A stretch of 64,000 nucleotides of DNA, from contig WNNJ02003593.1 of the NCBI GenBank assembly GCA_012934845.2, positions 358,866 through 422,865 of the forward strand, written 5' to 3'. The position numbers and the translations under genes were made by a program. Below, in pieces: positions 1 to 11,200 of the stretch (positions are counted from its first letter, which is position 1; the number at the start of each line of letters is the position of its first letter). This DNA comes from Pomphorhynchus laevis (taxonomy: Eukaryota; Acanthocephala; Palaeacanthocephala; Echinorhynchida; Pomphorhynchidae). Below the pieces are notes generated by a model that saw only the letters and a program-made list of their open reading frames with translations, searched no databases and had not been told where the DNA came from.

Positions 1-989
1 AACTAAATAAAATCCCTTAAATTCAACAGTTCCTACTAAAAACAGATGGTTCTTAAGAAGAAAATAAAGTTAATTTTTATTGCGAAATGATATTTTGCAC
101 GTTGATTATAATTGCCTTGTCGATTGGCCATGCCGGGTATTTTATTTGAAAGATTTAAATAAACTATTGTACTTTGCATGTTCTTTAAAGTTTTAAATTT
201 TCTTACAGAAAACGTTTCTCTTCCTCAACATTAAGAAAGAGAAAATAATAAAAACGCATTTAGATGATTCGCAATTTGAAACTGAATCATTTAATGAAAA
301 TTCTATGTTATAGTCTGATTCTCCTTTAATCGTGCTATTAACTGTTTTTATCATTGATGATTATTGTTACCAAGAACAAATGAATGCATCCTTTATTCAA
401 TTTAACTATTTTGACCTTACATGTAGCATTTAAAAAACAATATTGCTGTCTTGTTTTTCTTTTGATAATTAGATTTGATTATTATACGTGATCGTTACTA
501 TTTTTAAATGAAGAAATATCGTGTAAGGAATGATGTACGTTTGATGTCTGGTATTAATATTTGTATTTTTGCAATTAACAATTTTGATAATTATTTGCTC
601 TTTGGATTCACTTCCCAAATTTTTATAAATTAAATAATATATCCCAGATATATTTTTAATTTTCTTTTATATGCGACTTGACTCTGTTTTCGTAAAGATT
701 CGTGTTTTATTGTCATATAAGTTGTTTTCTTTATGCATATTCAAATCGGTGCATATGCAAATATTCTCATTTTTAAGTTGTACAAATAAAATGATAACTT
801 AAAAGTTAAGGCTACAATATTATTACTTTTTGTATTATTACTTTTACGTATGCAATACTATTTATAAATAAAAAATAAAGATAAATAATAAATAATTATA
901 TTAGATTTTATACAATTTATAGTTATATAACAATAAAATTTATCATAAAGAATTATTGGAGTAGACAACTCAGAAAATTCTAAAAATAA
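1..989. other. AT-rich, no gene seen
   Basis: Very AT-rich sequence with no splice-bounded coding segment and no recognisable element. The only sizeable open frame, on the minus strand at 858-1061, has low-complexity AT composition and no family features, so I do not call it a gene. Confidence 0.5.
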
Positions 990-1353
990 TGATTTGAAGA
1001 TGCTAACAGAGGTTAGTGAAATATCAAATAAAAAGATTTCCTCTTTTTTATCCAGTTTCAATAATTCTTTATCAATAATGAATCATTATTAACTATTTAC
1101 GATTAAATTTATTATCAAAATTTAAAATAAAAGTCAATTGTTGTGAAATGACTAATAAATAATATACGATGTATCCGAATAAGAATCAGATGTTATCAGG
1201 AGGAACTGATATGAAAGTTTGCTTTTATCCGAACATAATTTTAACGAATAATAATATTTATTACATATTTTTAGTATCTAACCCTTATTTTTGACGATTT
1301 CTGTCAAAAATACTGATATTATGCATTGATACTGCATTATTTTCTGCAAATAT
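990..1353 (+). repeat. PLE-terminal-type repeat, copy A
   Basis: First of three near-identical copies (also 2357-2655 and 2712-3080) of a roughly 275-bp unit. It contains the stretch GTTATCAGGAGGAACTGATA and ends near TTTTCTGCAAATA. Copies A and C are preceded by a block with GTTAGTGAAATATC and a spacer containing AATAATTCTTTATCAATAATG, which recurs beside the foldback at 53.6-53.9 kb. The central part (TGACTAATAAATAA ... GAATAAGAAT ... ATCAGGAGGAACTG) is homologous to the 178-bp tandem units next to the PLE at 28 kb, so these are probably terminal repeats of that PLE family. The 5' part holds a worn hammerhead-like motif: TTGAAGAT, a GCTAAC/GTTAGT stem, then GAAATATC. Confidence 0.7.
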
Positions 1354-1441
1354 GTTATGGATAGTAAATAATACGCTTTGTATTGGAATATGATATTACA
1401 CTATATAATAACGTTTCATATGAAGAAATACATTATCAGCG

Positions 1442-1690
1442 TTTATTGTGACCTGCTGCGATGTTGGGTCGAGGAATCCTTTATGCCTTATAATTACATA
1501 TATGAACAACTAAAGTCTTATCTTTTTTGTGACCTGCTGCGATGTTGGGTCGAGAAATCCTTTATGCCTTATAATTACATATATGAACAACTAAAGTCTT
1601 ATCTTTTTTGTGACCTGCTGCAATGTTGGGTTGAAGAATCCTGTATGCATTATAGTTACATGTATGAACAACTAAATCTTAGCGGTATTC
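1442..1690 (+). repeat. 81-bp tandem array, three units
   Basis: Three head-to-tail units start with GTGACCTGCTGC at 1448, 1529 and about 1610, giving a period of 81 bp. The first two are almost identical and the third is more diverged. Because 81 is a multiple of three, the array stays open as a 107-codon frame (1378-1701) with a 27-residue repeat such as CDLLRCWVEESF. I regard that frame as a by-product of the repeat length, not proof of a protein. The GCTGCGATGTTGGGT core resembles the reverse complement of the GC-rich hairpin at 28264-28300 beside the PLE, which suggests a shared origin. Confidence 0.75.
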
Positions 1691-2356
1691 ATAAAACTTG
1701 AAAATATTTAACTTTTAAATTCTTAATTAAAATGAAAACTGTTGTGTATACACACATTTAGTCAGATTCAAGTCTTATTTTTATTAAGTTATAGTAGCTG
1801 AGTTGTTTTTGTGATTTCGCATTCATTAGAGATTATTTTTATACGGTTTTGTCTCTTTATATCATCCTCATTGCTTGTAGTTGTTATTGATCGGATAATC
1901 CTTTCTAAATATCACAAATTTTAATATTTAATTTTTTTAAGCATTAGTATTTCACAATACAGTTGTTTGCGATATCTTTATTTGTCGAAATTATAGTCCA
2001 GATAATATTTTCGTATTAATTTTTTAAAATTTTGTTAATAGATTTTTTATTTTGAATATTAACGTTGTAACTTTTTCATTTATGCATTCTTTTCTCTAGA
2101 TGATGATATCAGGTCAAACACAAAATTTCATAAAAACTGTAATCTTTTGCTGTAGTAATGCCGATATTTGCTATAAAGTAAACTTGTGCATCCAGGTATG
2201 TGTTATGATTTAGTGTTTACGTTTTTAAAATACTACATTAAAGTATATTTATTGCATATAACAGATAAAATTTAAAGGAAGAAGCTGTGCCATATCATTT
2301 TAACACAACAATTCATCTGTAAATAGACAGATAGTCCTGTTTTGCTCATTTATAGT

Positions 2357-2655
2357 TATGAATCATTATCAACTATTTACGATTAAATTTATTATCAAAA
2401 TTTAAAATAAAAGTCAATTGCTGTGAAATGACTAATAAATAATATACGATGTATTCCGAATAAGAATCAGATGTTATCAGGAGGAACTGATATGAAAGTT
2501 TGCTTTTATCCGAACATAATTTTAACGAATAATAATATTTATTACATATTTTTAGTATCTAACCCTTATTTTTGACGATTTCTGTCAAAAATACTGATAT
2601 TATGCATTGATACTGCATTATTTTCTGCAAATAATGAGAATAATTAATAACTATA
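2357..2655 (+). repeat. PLE-terminal-type repeat, copy B
   Basis: Second copy of the roughly 275-bp repeat, nearly identical to copies A and C. It starts around TATGAATCATTATCAAC and runs to GAGAATAATTAATAACTA, an end it shares with copy C only. The hammerhead-like block that precedes copies A and C is missing here. Confidence 0.7.
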
Positions 2656-2711
2656 ATTATAGTATTTTAATATTAATATTTAATTTTAATATTTTTTAAA
2701 TATTTTTCTAA

Positions 2712-3080
2712 AGAGGTTAGTGAAATATCAAATAAAAAGATTTCCTCTTTTTTATCCAGTTTCAATAATTCTTTATCAATAATGGATCATTATCAACTAT
2801 TTACGATTAAATTTATTATCAAAATTTAAAATAAAAGTCAATTGCTGTGAAATGACTAATAAATAATATACGATGTATCCGAATAAGAATCAGATGTTAT
2901 CAGGAGGAACTGATATGAAAGTTTGCTTTTATCCGAACATAATTTTAACGAATAATAATATTTATTACATATTTTTAGTATCTAACCCTTATTTTTGACG
3001 ATTTCTGTCAAAAATACTGATATTATGCATTGATACTGCATTATTTTCTGCAAATAATGAGAATAATTAATAACTATAAT
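2712..3080 (+). repeat. PLE-terminal-type repeat, copy C
   Basis: Third copy. It carries the upstream GTTAGTGAAATATC block and spacer found in copy A, followed by the same unit and the tail shared with copy B. The three copies have direct orientation with unequal spacing (about 1.3 kb, then 0.4 kb), which fits separate insertions or a rearranged tandem terminal-repeat block. Confidence 0.7.
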
Positions 3081-3429
3081 TTTTAATAATATATAATAAT
3101 AACCTTATTATTATATATTTCATCAGAATGCTCACTTTACCGCGATATTTTATTAAGATCGTTTAAGTATTATTATTTTAATAATATTTAATTATTATTA
3201 ATATTTAATTTTTAATATTTATATTTAATTAATTAATTTATAAAGTTCATTAAATTATAAAAAAATAAATTTAAAAATAAATTTAAAATAAATTTAAACT
3301 CTAAAATAGAAAGCATTTATGGATGGATAATAAATAATACGTTTTGTATTGGATTAAGAAATTTCATATATAATAAAGATTACATCTGAAAAAGTACATG
3401 ATAATAAAAATATTTATTTTTACGTGATA

Positions 3430-3690
3430 AATAGTGCCGGCGCACGCTTACATGACCACGAAAACATCTATATCAAAAGTCGATAAGGTGTGAACGGAGG
3501 AGGTGTTTGAATGTGATAAGGGAGGGAGCGCGGCGGACGTCGAGGGGAGTTGATTCCAGGCGAGTGAGGCGGCGACGAGGAAGGATCGGAGACCATAGTT
3601 GTTGGAGTAATTGGGAACGTGGAGTAAGAGGGTATGACGGGAACGCAACGATAGCGAGGTGGGGCGAGTGTCGTCTAAGAAAGAAAAGTT
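3430..3690 (-). mobile_element. CR1-type LINE, 3' fragment
   Basis: The minus strand encodes the C-terminal end of the reverse-transcriptase ORF (LLLHVPNYSNNYGLRSF, then AASLAWNQLP). This is the R-S-R ... G-R-F ... WN-LP signature of the CR1/L2 group. The same residues occur in the longer copy at 14.88-16.74 kb, and the two share the 3' untranslated stretch (CATGTAAGCGTGCGCC, then CACGTAAAAAT). It is a 5'-truncated insertion, as expected for LINEs. GC content jumps sharply relative to the flanks. Confidence 0.85.
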
Positions 3691-3699
3691 GATAAACTA

Positions 3700-4768
3700 A
3701 ATATAAATAATTAATATTTATATTTAATTATTATTTTATAAAGTTCATTTAATTATTGCTAACTAATTTATTCTTACTAAGTGTTCATATAATTTTTAAA
3801 GTCACGTTGTTCAATTACCTCAGTTGAAACAATCATGTTGTAAATGTTGGCCTATTTAGATATTTTTATTAAAATTTTATTAAAATTGTTTTAAGAATTT
3901 GAAAAAATTCTTAAAATACTTGACTGGTTCATTATAACATGACAACAAATTTGTATTCCCTTTATGATAAGAAATATTCCGTTTTTTGGTTGAGGTACAA
4001 TATTCGATACCTGATAAGATAGCACTTCATTTGGATTATCTTTAATCTTTATTCTAATACATGCTATGTCAGTTATTAATCGGTTTATAAAAATACTGGG
4101 TTATAAAGTTTTTTTTAACTTATTAATGGTACAAAATATGTCAACATCAGTTAAGTGATCTGAATTGATGACTTTTGACGTGATTTAAACGCAATACATT
4201 GTTTTCGAGCTGAATATTGTTGATATTAGTTGGGACAACGTGGAATAGTATAATTTCGAGCTAATTTATTCTTAAATATTCCTATAATGTTCATATAATA
4301 TTCAACGTCACGTTGTTTAACAACCTCAGTTGAAACACATTTTTTAACGATATTCTATTTGGATGTTTTTTATCAGTTCTTTAATTTTATTATTCAAGTG
4401 TTTTGTACTCCTAATGAAATAGGACAATTTCGTTTATATTAATAATTTCCACCAATAAATTTTTTTACATTTTGGAGCAAAGACATTGCAAATTTGACGA
4501 CAAGCGTACAAAATACCTGACAGGTATAAAAAACACAAATTAAGGGACCTTTTTAATAAATAAAGTTTATATAAAAACGTATACAAAAACAAGAAAATCA
4601 CGAATCTAAGATGCATTAAAAAATACGCAACAAAAAAGTTGTACAATGTAAAAGCCCGTTTAAAAAACAAAGGCAAAATATTGGTGCTAATCGCTTGGAT
4701 TGTAATTAATATATTGTCACGGGTATTTACAGGTTTTGACTTTTTAATAATCTAAATGGAGATAATTA
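3700..4768. other. Downstream of the EPC-like gene, nothing clear
   Basis: AT-rich sequence between the LINE tail and the stop codon of the EPC-like gene. A minus-strand open frame (4434-4676) is rich in Phe, Leu and Tyr without family features and is probably chance. Part of this stretch may be the 3' untranslated region of the gene. Confidence 0.4.
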
Positions 4769-5281
4769 TTATAAAACTTGTACTAAGATTGCGTTACTTT
4801 GTTTCTCTATGTACAGGAAGCTCCGTTCTCCATTGTTTTCAGCAACAACAATTGAAGTAAATGCCAATCCGGAATTTCGTCCATCGCCATTCTGCTCCAA
4901 CACAGATTCTTCAAGCTCACTAGAAATGTTTGTACAACAATGCCTTTTATTTAACTGAACAGACGTTTCAGCATTAAATTGTTCATTGTTGTTATCGGTC
5001 CGACTCAATAGGGGATCATTTCGCTGCCTTATCATTACTGGCTTCCTGTTAAATCAGATAGTCAATTTGTGTTATCTTATTGTTTCCACAAACTCATCTT
5101 ACCCAATTATCTGCCCTGGAGTACCTGAATATCTATCAACTACAATTGTACCATATCTGGTAAGACGTCTTCTTATCAGACCAAGGTAGATTGGCTTGTC
5201 ATTCACCATCATCGAAGTCGGGTGGAATGTAAGCTCTGGCAATATTTGCGGCCGATTAAAGTCACATTCGAACATATCAAA
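4769..5281 (-). CDS. EPC-like last two exons
   Basis: Exon 7 (5281-5103) follows the acceptor AACATTGTAG and holds IYLGLIRRRLTRYGTIVVD, which matches the (I/C)GFARRRVGRGGRV(L/I)LDR motif of EPC proteins. Exon 8 (5045-4769) is joined by a 57-nt intron with donor GG/GTAAGATG and acceptor TTTAACAG, and ends at a TAA stop. The C-terminal part is Asn/Ser-rich and has no recognised domain. The frame of exon 8 could be mistaken for a free-standing 88-residue ORF starting at an internal Met. Confidence 0.75.
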
Positions 5282-8200
5282 CTACAATGTTAACAGAAAA
5301 ACAGGTTAGTTCATGAAATGTTAATAAAGAATTGTTTTATAGTTATTGTTTTCTATTCACTGTGAATATAATCAAAATAGATCAACTTTCATTTAACAAA
5401 TCAAAATTTACAGTCTCTGACCAGACTGTCGAATTTATAGAATAAACGATCGATTGCTCCCTCGTTTTTTTTTGATTTTAAGCCAACGTAATCATCATTT
5501 ATATAATAAAAATTAGACTAAAAAAATATAGTACGCGAATCCGTTTTGATAATAAATAACATCTAATTAATAAATCGGCGTTATCGCATTATTGAAGTCA
5601 TTTATGACTAACTGGATGACCTCCGATTCCCAACTTTATAAAATAAAAATTTATTGATATATTTAAAGGACTAACCAATAAATTGTTGTGTTTTACGATA
5701 TTTCAATTTCAGAAAAGTTATCCTCGCTTTTTCCTGAATATAATAGCCGAAAAAAGAAAATATCGTATAAACGGTTTTTGTTTTTAAATCATGAAATGAA
5801 TAAATAAATTTATATTATTAGAAATAACCATTTGTTTAAATAAATCAGTACTAATTTCTAAATGATTAGTAATAATCGTTTTATATAAAAAATTAAAATT
5901 GATTTTATATAAAAATAAGTAATAAAAATTGATTTCTGAAATTATTCTTAGCATTTCGTCCTAAAATTTAGTGAACTTAAATCTGCGATGTTTATTTGAA
6001 ATTAGAATAAATATGTTTTTATATCGAGTCGAAGAGTTGCATTTTTACCGGATAAGTATTATTTGTTACAATTCGATCCTATATTTTAAAAGTAATACGT
6101 TACCAGTTTTATCGAAATTGTCGACTATCAAGGTGTTGAATTAATTTATAGCATCACATCTTAGATATTGTTTTGCTAATTTTAAATGCATTTAGGCATG
6201 CACTTGAAGTTCAATAAATCACATACTTAAAAATATATTTTAAACTTTATCATCTATGATTTTATACATTTCTGCGAATTACTTCAGTTATAAAGTTGAT
6301 TATTGTCTAGATGTGACTACAATTCATTTGTAAAAGCAATTGTCAATTGCCGTGATTATTTAGTTATTTAAATATTTTGATTTTTTCCATTATTTATTAT
6401 TTCCTTTAATTAAAAATAAATTATTATAAATTAATTTATTAATAAATTTATAAATATTATAAATTTAAAGTTTAATTTATTTAATTTGTAGATTTAATTA
6501 ATTAATCTGTAAAACAGTAAATATGATTAAAAACGAATTATTTATTTAATATATCGTATACATGAGATAGTTGGTTCGACTCTACAATAAATTGAGAAAG
6601 TTGTGCATTTCTATAAGAATTGTTTTTGAAGGACTATTATCATACATTGTACTGTTAAAAATACTTTTTTTAGTTATTCTCTTGAATTATTTCCAATTAA
6701 CTCAATTTATAAATTTGTTTAGCGTCATTCTTAACGCAGAGTGCGTGACGCTTATACAAATCACATGATTAAAATATGATTTTAATCATGAAAATTAAAT
6801 AAATTTAATTTTCCAGCTGTTGGGTAAGTTTAATAGAAAAGATGTAAATATGAAGCACCTCGCTATTTCATTATTTCGTTTGTATGTCTCTAAAGCGATA
6901 CTTTTTAATGTAAAGATGCATTAATCAATAATTAGAAAGCCAATATTTCGTGATATGACGATTGGGACATGCTCGTTATAGCCAGAAATACAAGTATTTT
7001 AATAACAATCGTTTTTCAATTTTTAAGCATTTGCTAAATCATTCGACAATTTAATATTTTATTTATTATTGTTTAAAGTATTAAATAGCAGTTTTAAAAA
7101 TAGTTTTACTGTTTTATAATAGTAATCACTAACGGTTAATAAATAATGCTTTGTAGGAATACAAACAGCATCAATGTGACTTAGTAATCAGTAATTTTAA
7201 ATTATTAATTACTATAATTATCAAGAAATTTTTTATTTGTTTTGTATTTAGACAACTAAATATATCATTACAACGAATATTCTTTTTCAAATAGGTGAGT
7301 GAACTGTTGTAGTTTATTAAAATTTTTGATCTTATCTTGATTTAAGTTACATTTTAGAAAAATAAACAAATTTAATTATTTTTACAATGTATTGATTATA
7401 ATTATTTAAATTTGTTAATAACTTGATTTATTAATTAATAATTTTAAACTTTAAATGTACTACTTGGTTAACATAATTAATAACTGAATTAAAAACTATT
7501 AAGAATTTAATTCAAGTTATTATCAATAGCTTGATTAATGCAATTCTTAAAATTGTTAAAATTAAAGATAATTCATAATTAATATATGATGATTAATAAA
7601 TTAATTAAAGTTATTAATAAAATTGTTCATAACTTAATTCATTAATTATTTATAATTTCCTACATTAAAAAATACAATTTAATTAAAGATAATAATTAAT
7701 TTTAAATATCCAGGAACTATCAGGTATATTTGAACGATAAGAAAAATCATTCTGATATTTTGCTAATAACTACTAGCATTTTTAAAAAATAAACAAAAAT
7801 GAAAAAGAAAAAAATCACAAAGTTTTTTGTCAGTTTGCACAGTGAATCATAATCGTTGCTAACAATTCTTCATGTAACATTTTTGTTTGTAGGGACCGCA
7901 GCAAACAAAACACAACAATGAAACAAAAACACTAAGAATATACAACAAAAGTACAAATTCATAACAAAACAATAAATATTTCGCTAGTAAAAAATTTGAT
8001 ATTTCGCTAGTAAAAAAGTGGTATAATTTCAGTATTTAATCAAAGAAATAACTTCATGATCATCGGTCTAAAACTTCAAAGAATAAATTATTAATAAAGT
8101 ATGCACGAAATTGATTTTTAAATTTGATACCATGTATTATTCAAATACATGGTATCAATTTCTACAGAAAATTGATTTTATGAAGATGCTAGTAGTTACT

Positions 8201-11200
8201 AGAGAAATATCAAAATGATTTTGTCGTTAAACTATACCTGATTGTTTCTGGATATCGAGAAAATTAAAAATTGTTTTTTTTTAACGTTTAGTTGAAATAT
8301 ATCCATATTGATCTGTATTTAAATTTTTTAGATATCCATAAACAATCAGGTATAGTTGAACGACAATAAAAATCATTTTAATATTTCGCTTGTAACTACT
8401 AACATCAGAAAATCAATTTTCTGTAGAAATTGATATCATTATTTTAATATCATTATTGATTTTTCTTGTGGTTCAACTCTACCCGATAGTTCTTGGAAAT
8501 TAAAAAATGTTAGAATTATTACCTCTTTGTCTTACTTATAATCAAGGTTTTTCGAGTATAATCCATTTTTTTAAAAATTCTACAAACGTTTGATGGCGAA
8601 TACTTAAATTTAAATATTTAGGAGAAAATTTAAATTTGACCTGTACTTAAATTGTCGAGAAAATTTAAGTACAGATCAATATGAATATATTTCAACTAAA
8701 CGTTTAAAAAAAAACAATTTTTAATTTTCTCGATATCCAGAAACAATCAGGTATAGTTGAACGACAAAATCATTTTGATATTTCGCTAGTAACTACTAGC
8801 ATCTTCATAAAATCAATTTTCTGTAGAAATTGATACCATGTATTTGAATAATACACGGTATCAAATTTCAAAATCAATTTCGTGCATACTTTATTAATAA
8901 GTTATTCTTTAAAGTTTTAGACCGATGATCATAAAGTTATTTCTTTGATTAAATACTGAAATTATACCACTTTACTTGCGAATAATGGAAAACGATAGAA
9001 AATTAAAATTAGTTTTCTGAAGATGCTAGTAGATACCAGCAAAATATCAAATGATTTGTCTTGTCGTTCAACTATAACTGATAGTTCCTGTTAATTTAAA
9101 AATTTTAATACAAATCAGGATGGATATATTTATAATAATTTATTAATAACTTAATTAAAAATTATTAATAACTTAATTAAGCTAAGTTTCATTTATTTTG
9201 AGTTTAGCTACATTTATATTTTGATTTCATATATACACATGCGCGATACATTGAAATGAAATGCAACGCATGTTTGACTTCTGTTTAAATTGCAAATTGT
9301 AGAAGCTATATATTTGCATGATATTTCACTCATTCTCGACAATATGTCGAAAGTAAAAATATGATATAACTGTACATCTTGCTGTAAATATTTTTCTATC
9401 GAATTGTGGCTAGATAATAAAAGTGAAGGATTTTTTTGTAGAATCTAAATGTAAGCATTTATCAACACATAAAGATTACATATTTTGCAGATGATTTACA
9501 TTTAAAGTTAATCATTTTTATCTACATCAAAAAATTTTTAATAAATTTTAAAAAATGATTAACTTTAGTAAATATATTTTTGCCGTTACTCAACGGGCTG
9601 AAATAAATAAAAATAGATGATTAACTTTAAAATATAAAGATTTAGTAAATATACTTTTTATCGGTATATTTCATATAAAAATATATTTTTATCTTTATAT
9701 ATTTCATGCTCATTTCATGATCTACTAGATATTAATTGGATATAATGGGTCTGCTTATTTTTATTACAAACAATAACTTTAGATCAGTGAATATATTTAA
9801 CAAGCACACATATATTTGAAGTTGTATTTATACAACATTTAGATCTTGAAAAATACATGTAACATTTAGTTTTTCAAATTTTTTATTTTTAAAGATAAAC
9901 TTTTTAAAATTAATCGTTTAGTTTTATATTCAGTAATGTTCAATATTAGATTACAGCTTATATATTATTGATATCCATAAGAATAATTGATAGTATTTCA
10001 TTTTAATTTTTTACTTAACAAAGACATTTAAAAATTACAAAATTAAAATTTACTTGAACGTTTTTACTAATTTATATAATAATTTATCAATTCATAAAAA
10101 CAATAGATAATATATAGGAATCGTCAAAGAAGGTAATTTTTTAGGATTGGATGTATAGCCGACCCCTAAAAGAATGCCGCATTCCCTTGTTTCACGGCTG
10201 CTCTGATTCGTTGCATGATCCAGCTGAATGTGCGTTTATCTTCGGTTGTCTACTTAACCTCAAAGTGTTTATCTTCGGTTGTCTGCTTAACCCTTAGTGT
10301 TTTGATGAGGATGGGGACGAATAAATACTGTTAATCCTCGAAGCAGCCAGCTGTATTTGGTTCGTTTGAGATGCTCAGTAGGCTGCAACAGCTCTGGCAG
10401 AAGACGACGCATGGACGGCATGACTGGCGGCAAGGGTGTTCGAATAATATCATAATTTATTGATACAATGTAGATATTTTAATGTAAAAATATGTAAAAA
10501 AGAAATAATCAATTCCTTATATAAGGCGCTTTTCTGACTTATCAATTTCTTATAATATCGTAATGTACAGTAAATACATCAGTTATAGCTATCATAGGGT
10601 ATTTTTATTAGGTTAAAAAATTAAGTTGTAAATTGATGCAAAAATTTAAGTTTTTTAATTCAATATTATTATTTTATAAAATAAAAAATGTACCATTTAA
10701 ATTATTATAATTTTATATAATATTATTATAATTATTATAATTTATATTAAATTATTTTCAATTTATGAAATAAAAATGAGCCATGAACCTGTCCACTATT
10801 ATATACAATATACAGTCGTATGGTGTATTAATAATATCAACAGCACATGTTTACTGTGAAATAATTTAAATTCTAGAATTTGTCACTAAAATATATTGAT
10901 AAATCAATGCATTCAATAAATTAAATCCAATTTAATATAAATTATTTATTATTTTGAGAATAAAAATAACAATTTAAATTTTATAATTAATTTTTACTAT
11001 TAAATTATATTTAATTTCAAGTAGCCGTACTTGTTAATTGTAATAATTGCATTTTTATGATGCATTGGCTATAAAATCTTACCGAATCCTCTGCTTGATA
11101 TTGACAATTTGGTTTTGGCTTAAAAGTAAAATCTGCGAGCGATCGTCGTATCAAATGGTTTCGTTTTTTTATCTTGTTTCGTTTTGGCAACTCAGTAAGT

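Larger units (their letters stand above)
8016..8973. repeat. Inverted repeat, arms about 320 bp
   Basis: The left arm (about 8016-8335) and right arm (about 8655-8973) are reverse complements with only scattered differences. Both contain GTGGTATAATTTCAGTATTT, GGTATCAATTTCTACAGAAA and the ATGAAGATGCTAGTAG module. The spacer of about 320 bp holds further inverted copies of the end module. A transcript through either strand could form a very long hairpin. Confidence 0.85.
7711..9090. repeat. Nested palindromic repeat cluster with hammerhead motifs
   Basis: The cluster opens with CAGGAACTATCAGG and closes with the inverse (ACTGATAGTTCCTG). Inside, the same end module (the CTATCAGG end, then GATATTTCGCTAGTAACTAC and CATCTTCA) appears about six times in alternating orientation, near 7711, 8190-8250, 8335-8410, 8450-8500, 8745-8810 and 9017-9090. 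The innermost copies flank a giant inverted repeat (8016-8973). This looks like foldback/MITE-like units inserted into one another. It lies in the long intron of the EPC-like gene. Four of the modules carry hammerhead-like cores in varying repair. Confidence 0.75.

Noticed and set aside
4434-4676. 80-codon minus-strand hydrophobic ORF downstream of the EPC-like stop
   Set aside because: AT-driven Phe/Leu/Tyr composition with no start context, domain or splice support.
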